Part shown: in pieces, positions 22,801 to 32,212 of the stretch
Position numbering within the stretch: position 1 is the stretch's first letter
Layout of the letters: each line of letters opens with the position of its first letter
The notes under the pieces: generated by a model
Seen by the model: the letters and a program-made list of their open reading frames with translations, nothing else
Told to the model about the DNA's origin: nothing
Databases searched by the model: none
Translations under genes and position numbers: made by a program
NCBI GenBank assembly: GCA_038030265.1
Contig: CM075943.1
Coordinates: 25,296,001-25,360,000 of the forward strand
Reading direction: 5' to 3'
Source of the DNA: Corythucha ciliata
Lineage: Eukaryota > Arthropoda > Insecta > Hemiptera > Tingidae
DNA: 64,000 bases

Positions 22801-25800
22801 AATTGGCGAAGAGAGGTGTGTACATTTTTGAAAGGCTGTCAATGTCTCTTTTGTAGTTCATGGAGTTGTGTTTCCTTATTTCTAACATTTCAAGGAATTT
22901 TCTGTTGTGGGTGTTATTTTCAACGAGTAATATTTTAGGTTGTTCAAGTTGGGTTTGAGTCAAAATTGTTTTGCGTGTTGCGATAGAGCTGTTAGAAATC
23001 GTTCTAACGAAACGTCGCGTCGAAAATATAAATGCAGACAGAAAAAAACGGTAAAAAAAATGTACATCTATGAAACCAAACTGGTAAATTGGAAGTGCGT
23101 AAGAGTCCCTCTCGTCATTAGAGAACCTATAAACCCGGTGAACGCTCCGCCATTTTGGGGTTTTGATAGGCCCGAACTGCTAGGAGATCATTTCTCCTCA
23201 CTTTAAATGCCTCTTGGGCTTCTCCATAGTACTTCCAGCCCCATTCACGCAGAATTTTAGATGCGTTAGCTCGGTTGTATAGTCGACTTACTCGACATGT
23301 ACCAGTCGACGGCTAGAATCCGCGGATTTCACCCCTTTCAACCTTATTTTTGAAAAATTTGGCACTTGAAGAAAACTGCACGGGTTTGACCCTTTCGACA
23401 TTCAAATTTCAGTAGACGGAGGGTTTCACTCACTCAACAAGTCTATTTCACTGGATTGTCTTCCTTAAAAGACATTTCGAGGGGTTGCCGTATTCAAAAA
23501 TCCAATTTCGTCACGGGGTTGACTCATTTAAAAAAGCAATACCGCTGGTTAGGCAATTTCGATCCCCAAATTCCACGGATTTGGCGCTCACACAACCCAA
23601 TTTGGCCGGGTTGACAAAATTTGGTCTTTTGAGTCTTACAAAACGCAAAAAACCGAGAATTGGGGTGTTCCTGAGCTACGAATGATCGCTTATTCAAAAT
23701 TCTAGCCGATTAAATTGGGGTTTTTTTAGTTTTTGTCTTCGAATTTGCGTTTTTATCGATTTTATCCTTGTTTTTAGTTCAGCGACGTTTATTAGTGCTT
23801 TTTGTTCAGTTCAAGCCACGAATGAGCGCTTTTTATATTTTAGCGCGATTCAACTCCACAAAAAACGGAATCTTTGACGAAGTTGCAATGTAACCAACTG
23901 AACTGAAAGTTTCAGTTGGGTTACCAAATGCTGAAGATGGTGAGCAACTGAAACCGGTCCGTTTTCGACGAACCTCAACGAGGGAAGACAGGCAATGTAG
24001 GCTCCCACGGCTACAGCTTTATGCATGCTTTATCCACTAACCCTCTTAGTTTAAGCGCTTCCACTAACAATTTAAACAACTATAAATTGTTCAAACCACT
24101 ATTCGGCCCAACTACAAATTGGTCGAACCACAAGCACAATAAAAACGCAAAATGGTCGAGCCGTAAAATGCCCTAACCCCTAAACGGCCGAACAACAGAC
24201 TGATAGAACCTTTAAACCCAACCACAACGTGGTTGGACCACAATTCGGCCGAAAAAAGTAAATTGGTTGAACCGTTATCCGGCCCAAACATAAATTGGTC
24301 GAATCACGAGCCAATCGATCAGCAAAAAAGGCCTAACCACATGCTGATAGAATCACAAAACGAGCCAACCATAAATGCGTCGCACCACAATTCGCTAACC
24401 ACAAATTGTTCAAACCACAATGCCAATTAAACTTCAAAATAGGTGAACTGCAAGCAGATTGAACTTTCAAATGCCTTAACCACGATTCGGCCCTAATATA
24501 AATTGGTCTAACCACGAGACAAATGAACTACAAAATCGTCGAACCACACGCCAATGAAAACCGCTAAATGGTCGAACGAATGGCAGATTGATTGCTCCAT
24601 TCAAAACGCCCCAACCACAAAATGTTCGAACAACACAGGCTGATTTAACCTGTAAACGGCCCAACCGCAACGTTTCACCTCCCAAAAGGGCGTTTCTGAA
24701 GTTCCTCAGTAACCCCCTTCCATCCTCCTGTCAGATAATTGACGATCTGATCATATTCCTAATTTAGTCGGGTTGGGCTGAAAAAGGGGGGAAGAGAAAG
24801 AATTAATTTATCTCTTATTACTTCTTTTTCGAGAAATGGTTCAGTCATTAAACTTGAATATAAAAATGAAGTGGGGCGAGAATCAGAGGAACAAAAAAAA
24901 AATGAGACAGCACAAATGTATTAGTTCAACCTTTCAGACTAAGGGGAAAGATAGAAAAGGAAGAAAAAAAGGAACTCACCAAGCAATAGGGAAGGAAAAA
25001 AAGATAGGAACTCACCACACATCTGAAGACGACGTGAAGAGAAAGAAAGAGCCTCTCGGGCACTTTTACAGTATGGAGAACATGACCACCTTTTTCATGC
25101 TCAAGGACCAGTATGTAACCCCATACGTTACACACCCAAACAGTTCCTAATCGTGTACGACCCTCCCCAACCCCACCAACGAGCCAACGGGCCCGACCCG
25201 CGCGGGGACCGAGCCGGGAGGCATGTGATCCCGTATCCCAATTTCACATTTTTTAAGTTCGAGAGGATCCTTTTATATTTCCCTTTTTTGAAATGATTTT
25301 TCCTCTCAACCCCTTCAGCCTGATAAAAGTGTGGGATATGAGAAAAACGTACACCGTCCACAAAATGCTTCCAACTCCGAAAGCCATTCTCAAACACCCC
25401 AAATGGGAAGGACAAAATTTCACGAATTTAGTCGTCAGCCCGTGTCAGACGAAATTGTACGCGAACAGTATCGACGGCAGCAATTATTGTTTCAACATCG
25501 GCGTTTACACCGAGCACCCTAGTGAGACAAAATCTCGTTTATATTTACGCTTGGTTGACATTTTACTGACTGTTTTTGTGTTTTTCTTCAGTTGCCACGT
25601 ACAAGGGACCCCCGCCGTGTACGTTTTACACTAAAAACAGTGTCAGTCCCGACGGCCGATATCTCAGTGTTGGTTCGATCGATTCATCCGTGTACGTGTG
25701 GAACGTGGACAATCCGTTGCCGATTGTCAAGCTCACGGGTCACGACATGGAGGTGACTTGCGTTGACTGGCGTCCTGGCCGTGGAGAACCGATGGTAAGC

Positions 25801-26663
25801 GCGTTATTTTTTAAATAAAAACGACAGTTTTATATTTATATATATTTTCGTGGGGAGCTCGCAACGTGTTCAGACGATGCCACGTGTCGCGTTTGGAGAG
25901 TTGACCCGAGTAGGCACCCCGATGCTGGCGACAAATGCTCGGATCACGATGACACTCTCAAGGGATACGCCGTGAAACAAGATAATGTCTCACGGTTAAA
26001 ACCACGAAAGAAATTTTATTCGTGTCACTTCAAAAAACACAGAGGTTAGTGGATCTTTTTTGGCAGTTTGAACTATCGTTGGACCGTTACTATTTACTCT
26101 AATTTTCGTTAGTTGCTTCCAAGACGTCAATTAACGAAAATGAAAACACCGACTTTTCCGACATTCCTCACCACCTACAACTCACGCCTGTTAAAGGTAA
26201 AGTGACGAGTTCACCTTTTTTACAGTTTTAATTACGCTTTTCTCGATTGTGACAAAGAAAATTCTGTTCAGGCCAACCATGTTTAACGTCAAACCTCCCG
26301 AACCTTGTAATTGACGGCGAGTCGCCCCATCATCACGTCTGCCCTCGCTCAACCGCTTCCGCTCACAAAGACACCGACTGGCTCACTAAACTGCGTCAGT
26401 CGTCCACACCACCACCACCGCAGTCATCATCAGCGGGGAGCAAAAGTGAGCGTAGCTCAGTCGGTCGAAAATCCTCGCGCTCCGCCACAGCTCGGGGTGG
26501 CGTCGTGAAACGTCAACGGTCGGCTCGGGGCAACCTCATGGAATTTTTCAGGGTTGCGGCAACGCTGCGCGATTCGCAGTGCGGTGCAGCCTCTTCCGCC
26601 GTTGTTGCGGACGATCTGACTCCCCCGGTTCTTCCGACGCCTGATTTCTGTGATTTGCCATAA
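16852..26663 (+). CDS. DTL: Denticleless/CDT2, WD40 substrate receptor of CRL4, 10 exons
   Basis: DTL recruits PCNA-bound proteins such as CDT1 to the CUL4-DDB1 ubiquitin ligase during S phase and after DNA damage. Exons: 16852-16894, 17028-17297, 17389-17571, 17642-17779, 17849-17969, 25319-25521, 25592-25794, 25858-26044, 26113-26196, 26272-26663. The sum is 1824 nt, 607 aa (human 730). WD40 repeats fill about residues 60-390: MANHHANAIFDFSW, TGSGDHLAKVWD, FATGGRDGYLIQWDLR, LIKVWDMRKTY, SVYVWNVD, LATCSDDATCRVWR. The WDxR motifs WDLR and WDMR match DDB1-binding boxes. The C-terminal ~190 aa are low-complexity, Ser/Pro/basic, with a PIP-box-like RGNLMEFFR near residue 565. The exon 1/2 junction is the least certain: acceptor ACAAAG lacks a good pyrimidine tract, and it was chosen because an in-frame stop lies just upstream. 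Intron 5 is 7.35 kb and holds SGT1 and mobile elements. Confidence 0.93.
18355..18360 (-). promoter_or_regulatory. Poly(A) signal candidate for nested SGT1
   Basis: Minus-strand AATAAA about 70 nt past the SGT1 stop codon, at a normal distance. Confidence 0.5.
18430..19035 (-). CDS. SUGT1: SGT1 co-chaperone (CS + SGS domains), intronless, nested in DTL intron
   Basis: One uninterrupted 201-aa ORF on the strand opposite DTL, wholly inside DTL intron 5. SGT1 is an HSP90 co-chaperone that supports SCF ubiquitin ligases and kinetochore assembly. The CS domain spans about residues 15-110, starting FKIDWYQSDTQVVVSVFAKN and including LPEKCTHRVAATKVEIRLFK. The SGS domain spans about 125-201, with NWDKVVSEIEEDP, ELFQKIYSEGSDEVKKAMNK, SFMESGGTELNTNW and the terminal PPDGMEWKKWEG. 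The N-terminal TPR domain of vertebrate and plant SGT1 is absent; insect SGT1 also lacks it. Every other complete gene here has 9-16 exons, so the intronless form suggests a retrocopy that kept an intact frame, although no poly(A) tract or target duplication is visible. AATAAA on the minus strand at 18355-18360 could end the transcript. Confidence 0.93.
   Translation of the reverse strand: MAEGEEVGKTTTPPCPFKIDWYQSDTQVVVSVFAKNIDPQTLDFKLKEDELRLEAVSRDGVASQKVLSLEGRILPEKCTHRVAATKVEIRLFKADGTRWPQLERRVVVAAATEVSEAKKTVGRNWDKVVSEIEEDPADGEAKLQELFQKIYSEGSDEVKKAMNKSFMESGGTELNTNWNAVSKGPVTIKPPDGMEWKKWEG
19840..20045. repeat. Modular TTTTGCAACG repeat cluster in DTL intron 5
   Basis: The blocks GTTGCAAAACTC, GTTTTGCAACGG, GTTTTGCAACGGA and GTTTTGCAACGCG recur at about 60-70 bp spacing with intervening TTTAAGCACT / TTAAGCGCTGA motifs in both orientations. 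This looks like nested or overlapping inverted-repeat elements rather than a clean tandem array. Confidence 0.5.
20361..21600 (-). pseudogene. Dead non-LTR retrotransposon reverse transcriptase fragment
   Basis: Minus-strand fragments in several frames match a Jockey/CR1-type reverse transcriptase. The 5' part (21350-21600) reads DLSRAFDRVDHHMLVEKIRR and then GVPQGS. After the palindrome (21142-21349) it resumes with PQGSILGPILFLVAVNYL, then FYANDTTVL, KFKYLGI, KLSQIVCERALLTAYFGLLH and YGILVWGHA. The copy is inactive: frameshifts occur, the catalytic YADD box reads YAND (first Asp to Asn), and a stop codon follows TTVL. The upstream endonuclease part was not found. The 3' end may be near the AG repeat at about 20148. 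Confidence 0.85.
21142..21349. repeat. 208-nt near-perfect palindrome interrupting the reverse transcriptase
   Basis: Left arm 21142-21237 and right arm 21250-21349 are reverse complements around a 12-nt spacer. Only one substitution (TGGTCCCG/TGGGCCCG) and a poly(T)13 versus poly(A)17 length difference were noticed. The arms begin CTTGTAGACCATAAAC and end CCCCTCATCAGC. The flanking RT sequence is partly duplicated: both sides carry a copy of the PQGS to LFLVAVNYL segment (~45 bp). Confidence 0.85.
21841..22125. repeat. Interleaved double inverted repeat A-B-A'-B'
   Basis: A = 21841-21928 (GAGGGCTTGTTCTATAAC start), B = 21929-21983 (CTGGGCCCCTGTTCTATAAA start), A' = 21984-22071 and B' = 22071-22125. 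A' is the reverse complement of A (88 bp) and B' of B (55 bp), nearly without mismatches. Both unit ends carry TGTTCTATAA, shared with the element at 4970. There is no coding capacity. Confidence 0.85.
22232..22480. mobile_element. hAT-like MITE with 8-bp target-site duplication
   Basis: Flanked by the 8-bp direct repeat CATTAATT at 22224-22231 and 22481-22488. Terminal inverted repeats: CAAGGTGACTAAACTTTACT at the left with CTATAGGTGCCGCAGAT inside, and the inverse ATCTGCGGCACCTATAG..TTTAGTCACCTTG at the right. The 249 bp hold no ORF. An 8-bp duplication is typical of hAT transposons; the family is inferred. Confidence 0.75.
24060..24690. repeat. Degenerate tandem repeat field in DTL intron 5
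   Basis: About 600 bp of loosely periodic units such as AACCACAAATTGGTCGAACC and ACTACAAATTGGTCGAACCA, with many substitutions. There is no ORF of interest. It is probably an old satellite remnant. Confidence 0.7.
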
Positions 26664-26747
26664 ATTTGTAAGTACGATTTCCTTGACTGTTACCGAAGAC
26701 TGAATTTTGTACACTCCCCCTTGTCCCGCAATTCGTTAATTCTTAAG

Positions 26748-26753
26748 AATAAA
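26748..26753 (+). promoter_or_regulatory. Poly(A) signal candidate of DTL
   Basis: AATAAA 85 nt past the DTL stop codon, the first such hexamer on the plus strand downstream. Confidence 0.55.
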
Positions 26754-26941
26754 TAACGTTAAGTTTATACGTTAACTTCAACAGCGCAACACGCATTGCC
26801 CCCCCCCTCCCCATTCATATCCTTTCAAATCCAAAACTCCTTATGTTGAACCAGTTTTAAGTCCAAAATCTAGTAATTTTGCTCCAAAAACAGCCGAGAA
26901 CGCAATGAAATGGGGTTACGAGAGAACCAACTAAACTTTAA

Positions 26942-27691
26942 GGGGAAGTTTCACTACTTGTGGTTCCTCGACCCCCCTCCACAAGTCATGCACCGCCAAT
27001 ACTTTGGCACATACATTTTGGTCGTATTTCTTCGTACTTTTTCACATCTCACTCTAGAAATAACCAATGGGGAACTGCACGTTTTTTAAAAGTTGGGGCT
27101 CTTCCACAAGTCTTTTACTCATATTAAACTTTGAAATCAATCAGGGATGCTTCTTTAGCGGATTTTCAAAAATTTTGAGTGGGGGTTCGATTACGTCAAA
27201 ACGTATTTATTGAAATGGATGATGCGGTGAAGAGGGGGTTATACGTGTTTACTGGGGGGAAATTTTTCATGTTATTTGTAAACAAACAATTTTAGAGTTC
27301 CCTCAAATGCTTCTCAAGTAAGTATTGACGTCATTTCCCCTCGTACCGTCGATCGCCTCCTGAAGAACTTTGAATCTTTTTTAAAAATCTTAAAACGCAC
27401 CAATCGGGTTGCACTTTCGTTGTTATCCTTCAGTTTACGGGACAAATCACCGGTATGCTTTTCTCCCCAATCTGAGATTCATGCAAGTTCCCAATGCGAA
27501 CTTTGACCATGGAAATTCAAGCTTTTCCGTCGCCTTGTTTTGAAAAGCAAAATCTGCCGCTCCAGTAGAACTTTCTGGAGATTAAAATGAGACTCTAATA
27601 TCCGGCATTGGGCCCCAAAATTTATGTGCAAACGTATATGCGGGGCTTTACTGGAGGGGGGTCGAGGAAACACTTGTGAACCCCCCCCCCC
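26942..27691. repeat. 750-bp TTAA-flanked element related to the one at 14974
   Basis: TTAA at 26938-26941 and 27692-27695. Left end GGGGAAGTTTCACTACTTGT and right end (inverted) GGGGGGGGGGTTCACAAGTG both lead into TTCCTCGACCCCCCTCCA, the same terminal block as at 14974-15366. The interior is diverged and has no clear ORF. It lies in the DTL-AREL1 intergenic region (26664-28104), where no other gene was seen; the AREL1 promoter must lie in the last few hundred bases. Confidence 0.7.
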
Positions 27692-28104
27692 TTAACACGC
27701 TAGCCTAAAGATGCGTATGTTGGGGGGGAGGGAAGTGTGCAAGGAACCAACTCCGAGGCTAAAAGACTCTTTTAGAATGCTTGTCAAAACCATAAAATGA
27801 AATTGCTATAAAGATCATTTTATGACTAAACTGAGTGAATGATGAAGAGAGAAAAAAAAAAGGGTTGGAACGGTTAAAGTGGAAGTGGAAGGGGGCGGGG
27901 GGTTCACTCAGTTCAATTGCGCGGAGGCAGGGGTTGCCCCCTCGGCGAGGGCTGGAGGGAGGGGTTAGGAGAGATGCTCGACAGTTTCTGAGTCACCCCC
28001 TCCCTCCACGCCAATACGCGCGATATTTTTATATCCCCCTCGGATTCAACAACAAAGAGACGGGGACACCACACGCAGCATCCGCGTTTTGTGGCGTGCT
28101 GCGG

Positions 28105-31100
28105 ATGGCGACGAGCCGTCACGCGGGTGTTCTCGCGGCGTTCATTTTTTTCACGTTGACGGTTCTTTCGATTTTCGCTTATTTGTACGTCGACTTGTCG
28201 GACGATGAGACTGACCTGGTCAGGGATTGGCTCGAGGAGCACGACTTGAAACATCTACAGGGATTGTTTCGTCGAAAGGGTACGTTCACGGAGTTCATTT
28301 AAATTTGTCAAATTGTAATTTTTTAATTACTAAGAGCTTCAAGAATTATTCACTAGCTCGTGACATTAATAAAATTAAAATACACGCAACCGCCGCGCAC
28401 TTCTGCCCTGTCGTGCACAACGAAAAATATAAGAAAAACGAACAAATCCTCCACCGCCAACAATAAATTTGTCAAAAATTAGTGGTAGTGTTGTGATATG
28501 AGAAACATCGTCATATCGATCAAACCCTGCTGGCCTGGTAGAATGAGGAGGAGGGGGGAGGCAACATGTAAAACTCTAAAGGAAACTGGCTTGCGCCTCT
28601 GCCGTTTGTGCCCTGAAGGGGCAATGCCCCCCTCCGCCCACCACCTTGCTGGGCTGTTCTTTCCCTCTCATTCCACCCGGTTTTCTGAACAGAAGGACCT
28701 CCAGTTTTCCTCAAGGGCCTAAAAACCGCGGAACTCCAGTTTTCTCTCCTCCCCTCCCTTCCACCCCATACCATCACTATAAACTCCAACCGGAGGAATT
28801 ATAAAAAAAAATGCCGTTAGTCGAAAACCTTTGAAACTTCGACCGGCAGAATGACAATAACAAATACGTGATAAGGCCAAGCAATAAATTTTTCTTTGGT
28901 TTCATTGAAAAAACAAAAAAAACAACAAAAATCAGTTCAATTAACTATTAAATCGTAGGGTCCAAAGGTGTATTCAGTCTTGAACCGTCCACACATATTA
29001 ATATCGTGAAAAAAAGGAAGAAAAAATGACAGACGAAATTTGTTCCATTGCTATGACTACAATGCGATCTTCAGATAGTAATTCATCAGGTAAAAAACAT
29101 AAGAGCGAAACTCACTATGGAATGGCACTTAACATTTAAAATTTAAGTCACTGTGAACCGTGAGTCGCTAAAATTGGGTCATTTTTTTTTCTTGCTTGGT
29201 AGCTAACTTTGTAACTTAGTTGTTTCCTAAAGAATTATCTAGTTTGGCACGCGATCTTTTAGGGAAAACACGATGAGAGGGTAGCGATGGGTAAGGGAGG
29301 GGTGGGAGGTAAATTAAAGTTAACGGTGTTGTGTCTAGGTAGGTTCAGTCGTCGAACCGAAATGAAAATCTCGTGAAATGGGATTTGATTGATTTTAAAA
29401 TAAATGAGAAAATAAACAAAACTCCTTTGGCGTAAACAAAAGAGAAACGGTCAGTGTTTTGGTGGTTGGGGAAGTTGTAAATAGTCGGACTTTGAACGAA
29501 ACTTTTCAATATGCCCCAGTCACCGTTCGTCTACTGAAATCCTTACTACCATACCATTATACAGGGTGTTCGAAAATTCGATGCTCAGCCGAAAACTGGT
29601 CATAGTACAGCTGATTTGTGGTCGAAATTACTAAATTCACTTTTCCGGAATTCAGCTTGGTTTTCGAGTTATTACACCATCTTTAATTTTTTCGTGGGGC
29701 TATATTTTTTTTGGAATACTTGCTCCCGGCCGCTCTGGAATCAATTCTAGCTCAAAACTAATTGGGTCATTCGAAAGAGCGCACAATTTTCTTCAAAATG
29801 ACTGTATTGTATTATGAATTTGGTCATTTCCTCAGGGCGCTAAAGCTGCTGGAAAGTGATGTTTTTTTATCTTTGTATCTTTCCCATGTTTTTCAGCTGC
29901 GATTTTATCCCACTCCTTAAAGGAAAATATTTTTTTGGGTTTATTGGAAAAACTTCCTCATTTTGTCAGCTTTCAAATGGAGTGCAATAGCCTCGGGATT
30001 TTACAAGTATTTGTGAAGAAGTAGCTGTTTGAATAGTAAAAACCGACGGGCTTTGATGGGGAATGAGAGATCGTTTTTAGATTAGAAGTATGTTTTGAAG
30101 CCAGAGTTGGTTAGGGGAGAGGCAGGGCCTCTCAGAATGTCTGAATGTGAGCTAATAAATTACAAGAACAGCATAGATAAATAAGTAATAATTGAAAAAA
30201 CAGCCAATGTTTAAGGAAAAAGTGATTAAGAATGAGGAAAAAGTACGAAGAGCCGTTCGTTGTGGAAAGAGCGACCCTTCATCTGCAACCAAATGTTCCT
30301 CCTTATATGTAGACCGACATCAACCAAGATTCGGCGCTGCCTTCGTAAGACAGAATTTGGATGAGTTTTTAGCAGTAACGCAGAAATACTTTCACTCGTC
30401 TCTCAACGGATATAAAACGTCCTCTATGCGCTCAAAAAGAGCAGAACCGAAAATAATCGGTGTGTAGGAATCTACTGATGAGGAAAGAGTCGTAAATGAT
30501 TTTCTGCTCGTCATCCTCGACGTTTTAGGTTAAGGAAGTATCTGAGGGATCACCCCGATTAAGGATTTAAAATTGCTGAAGTTCTCATGTATTGGGGGTT
30601 TAATCCCCATGCCACGAAGGTAACTCATTACATTACCAACACCAGTTTTGAGTGAATGTGCTTATAGGAAAAATGAAAATGCAAATTCTTTGGCATTTAA
30701 TTTTTCGCGATTGTTTCAACGATTACGTCTTCTTGTAATGCACAAAAACGTCGCCAAATTCCTGGTTGATGTCCCTTTTCGCACAAGGAGAACTTTGGCT
30801 CAATCAGCTATCGTTCCCCTCATTCATTACCCATCACTAATTCCGAATATCGGCTGTTTTTTCAATTGCTATTCTTGTACTATTTGTAATTTATTAGCTT
30901 ACATTCAGACACTCCGAGAGGTCCCTGTCTCTCACCTCATCAACTCTGGCTTCAAAACATACTTATCCTCTAAAAAAGTTCTGTTATTCTTCACAAAGCC
31001 CATCGGTTTTTCCTTTTCCTCTTCAAACAGCTACTTCTTCGCGAATACTTGTAAAATCCCGGGACTATTACACTCCATTTGAAAGCTAACAAAATGAGGA

Positions 31101-32172
31101 CGTTTTTCCAATAAACCCAAAAAAATATTTTCCTTTAAGGAGTGGGAGAAAATCGCAGCTGAAAAACAAGGGAAAGATACGAAGATGAAAAAATATCACT
31201 TTCTAGCAGCGTTAGTACTCTGAAAAAATGGCCAAATTCATAATACAATACAGTCATTTTAAAGATAATTGTGCGCTCTTTCGAGTGACCCAATTAGTTT
31301 TGGGCTAGAATTGATTCTAGAGCGGCCGGGAGCAAGTATTTCAAAAAATATATAGCCCCACAAAAAAATTAAAGATGGTGGAACAACTCGAAAACCAAGC
31401 TGAATTCCGGAAAAGTGAATTTAGTAATTTCGACCACAAATCAGCTGTACTATGACCAGTTTTCGGCTGAGCGTCGAATTGTCGAACACCCTGTAGTGAA
31501 GGGGAAGGGGGATACTGGGATGCTGGGAAAGGGTTCGGTGCCGAATTATTAGGGGATTTTGCAGACGTTTATATGACATGATTATAAGGATGGCGGGACG
31601 TAAACGCGGGGCGCGCTGTTTCGCTTACATTTTCCTTCTTTGGCCGATATTACACTATCGGGCGAAGGGTCGAGGTGAATAACACATTTCCGCCCGAATT
31701 TCTATCGCCTCGGACGGTGTGAAAAACCTGCCCCCTACACCCGTACACCGTTGTCCGTACACCCGGTAGGGCACGGACTTATGGCATGGTCCGAGTAGTA
31801 TATGGCCCTTCAAATCAAGCATCCGTCACACTTTTACTGGCCTCCAGTGCACTGGGAAGAACGCTTGGCTCTGACTGAGGAGCCTACAGAAACGTGTCAG
31901 AAACCCAAGATAATGAAAGTGTAAATTTTGTGATTATATCGTTTCGCGGAGTAACCGTTTTGGGGCTAAGCCATTGCGTGGACAGGGAAATCCAACGACC
32001 CTCCAGTGTAAACTCCCACTGTGCACTTGATTTTCACCCTCGTCTGTCCCATCTGCCTTACACTGTCACGTTAGAGATGCCGATTACTTCCATTTTTCCG
32101 CTTAAATAACTCCTAAACACTGTCCTGTAAGATTGTGAAGAATTGAATAGTTCCACTCTACAAACTCAACAC

Positions 32173-32212
<40 letters not shown>

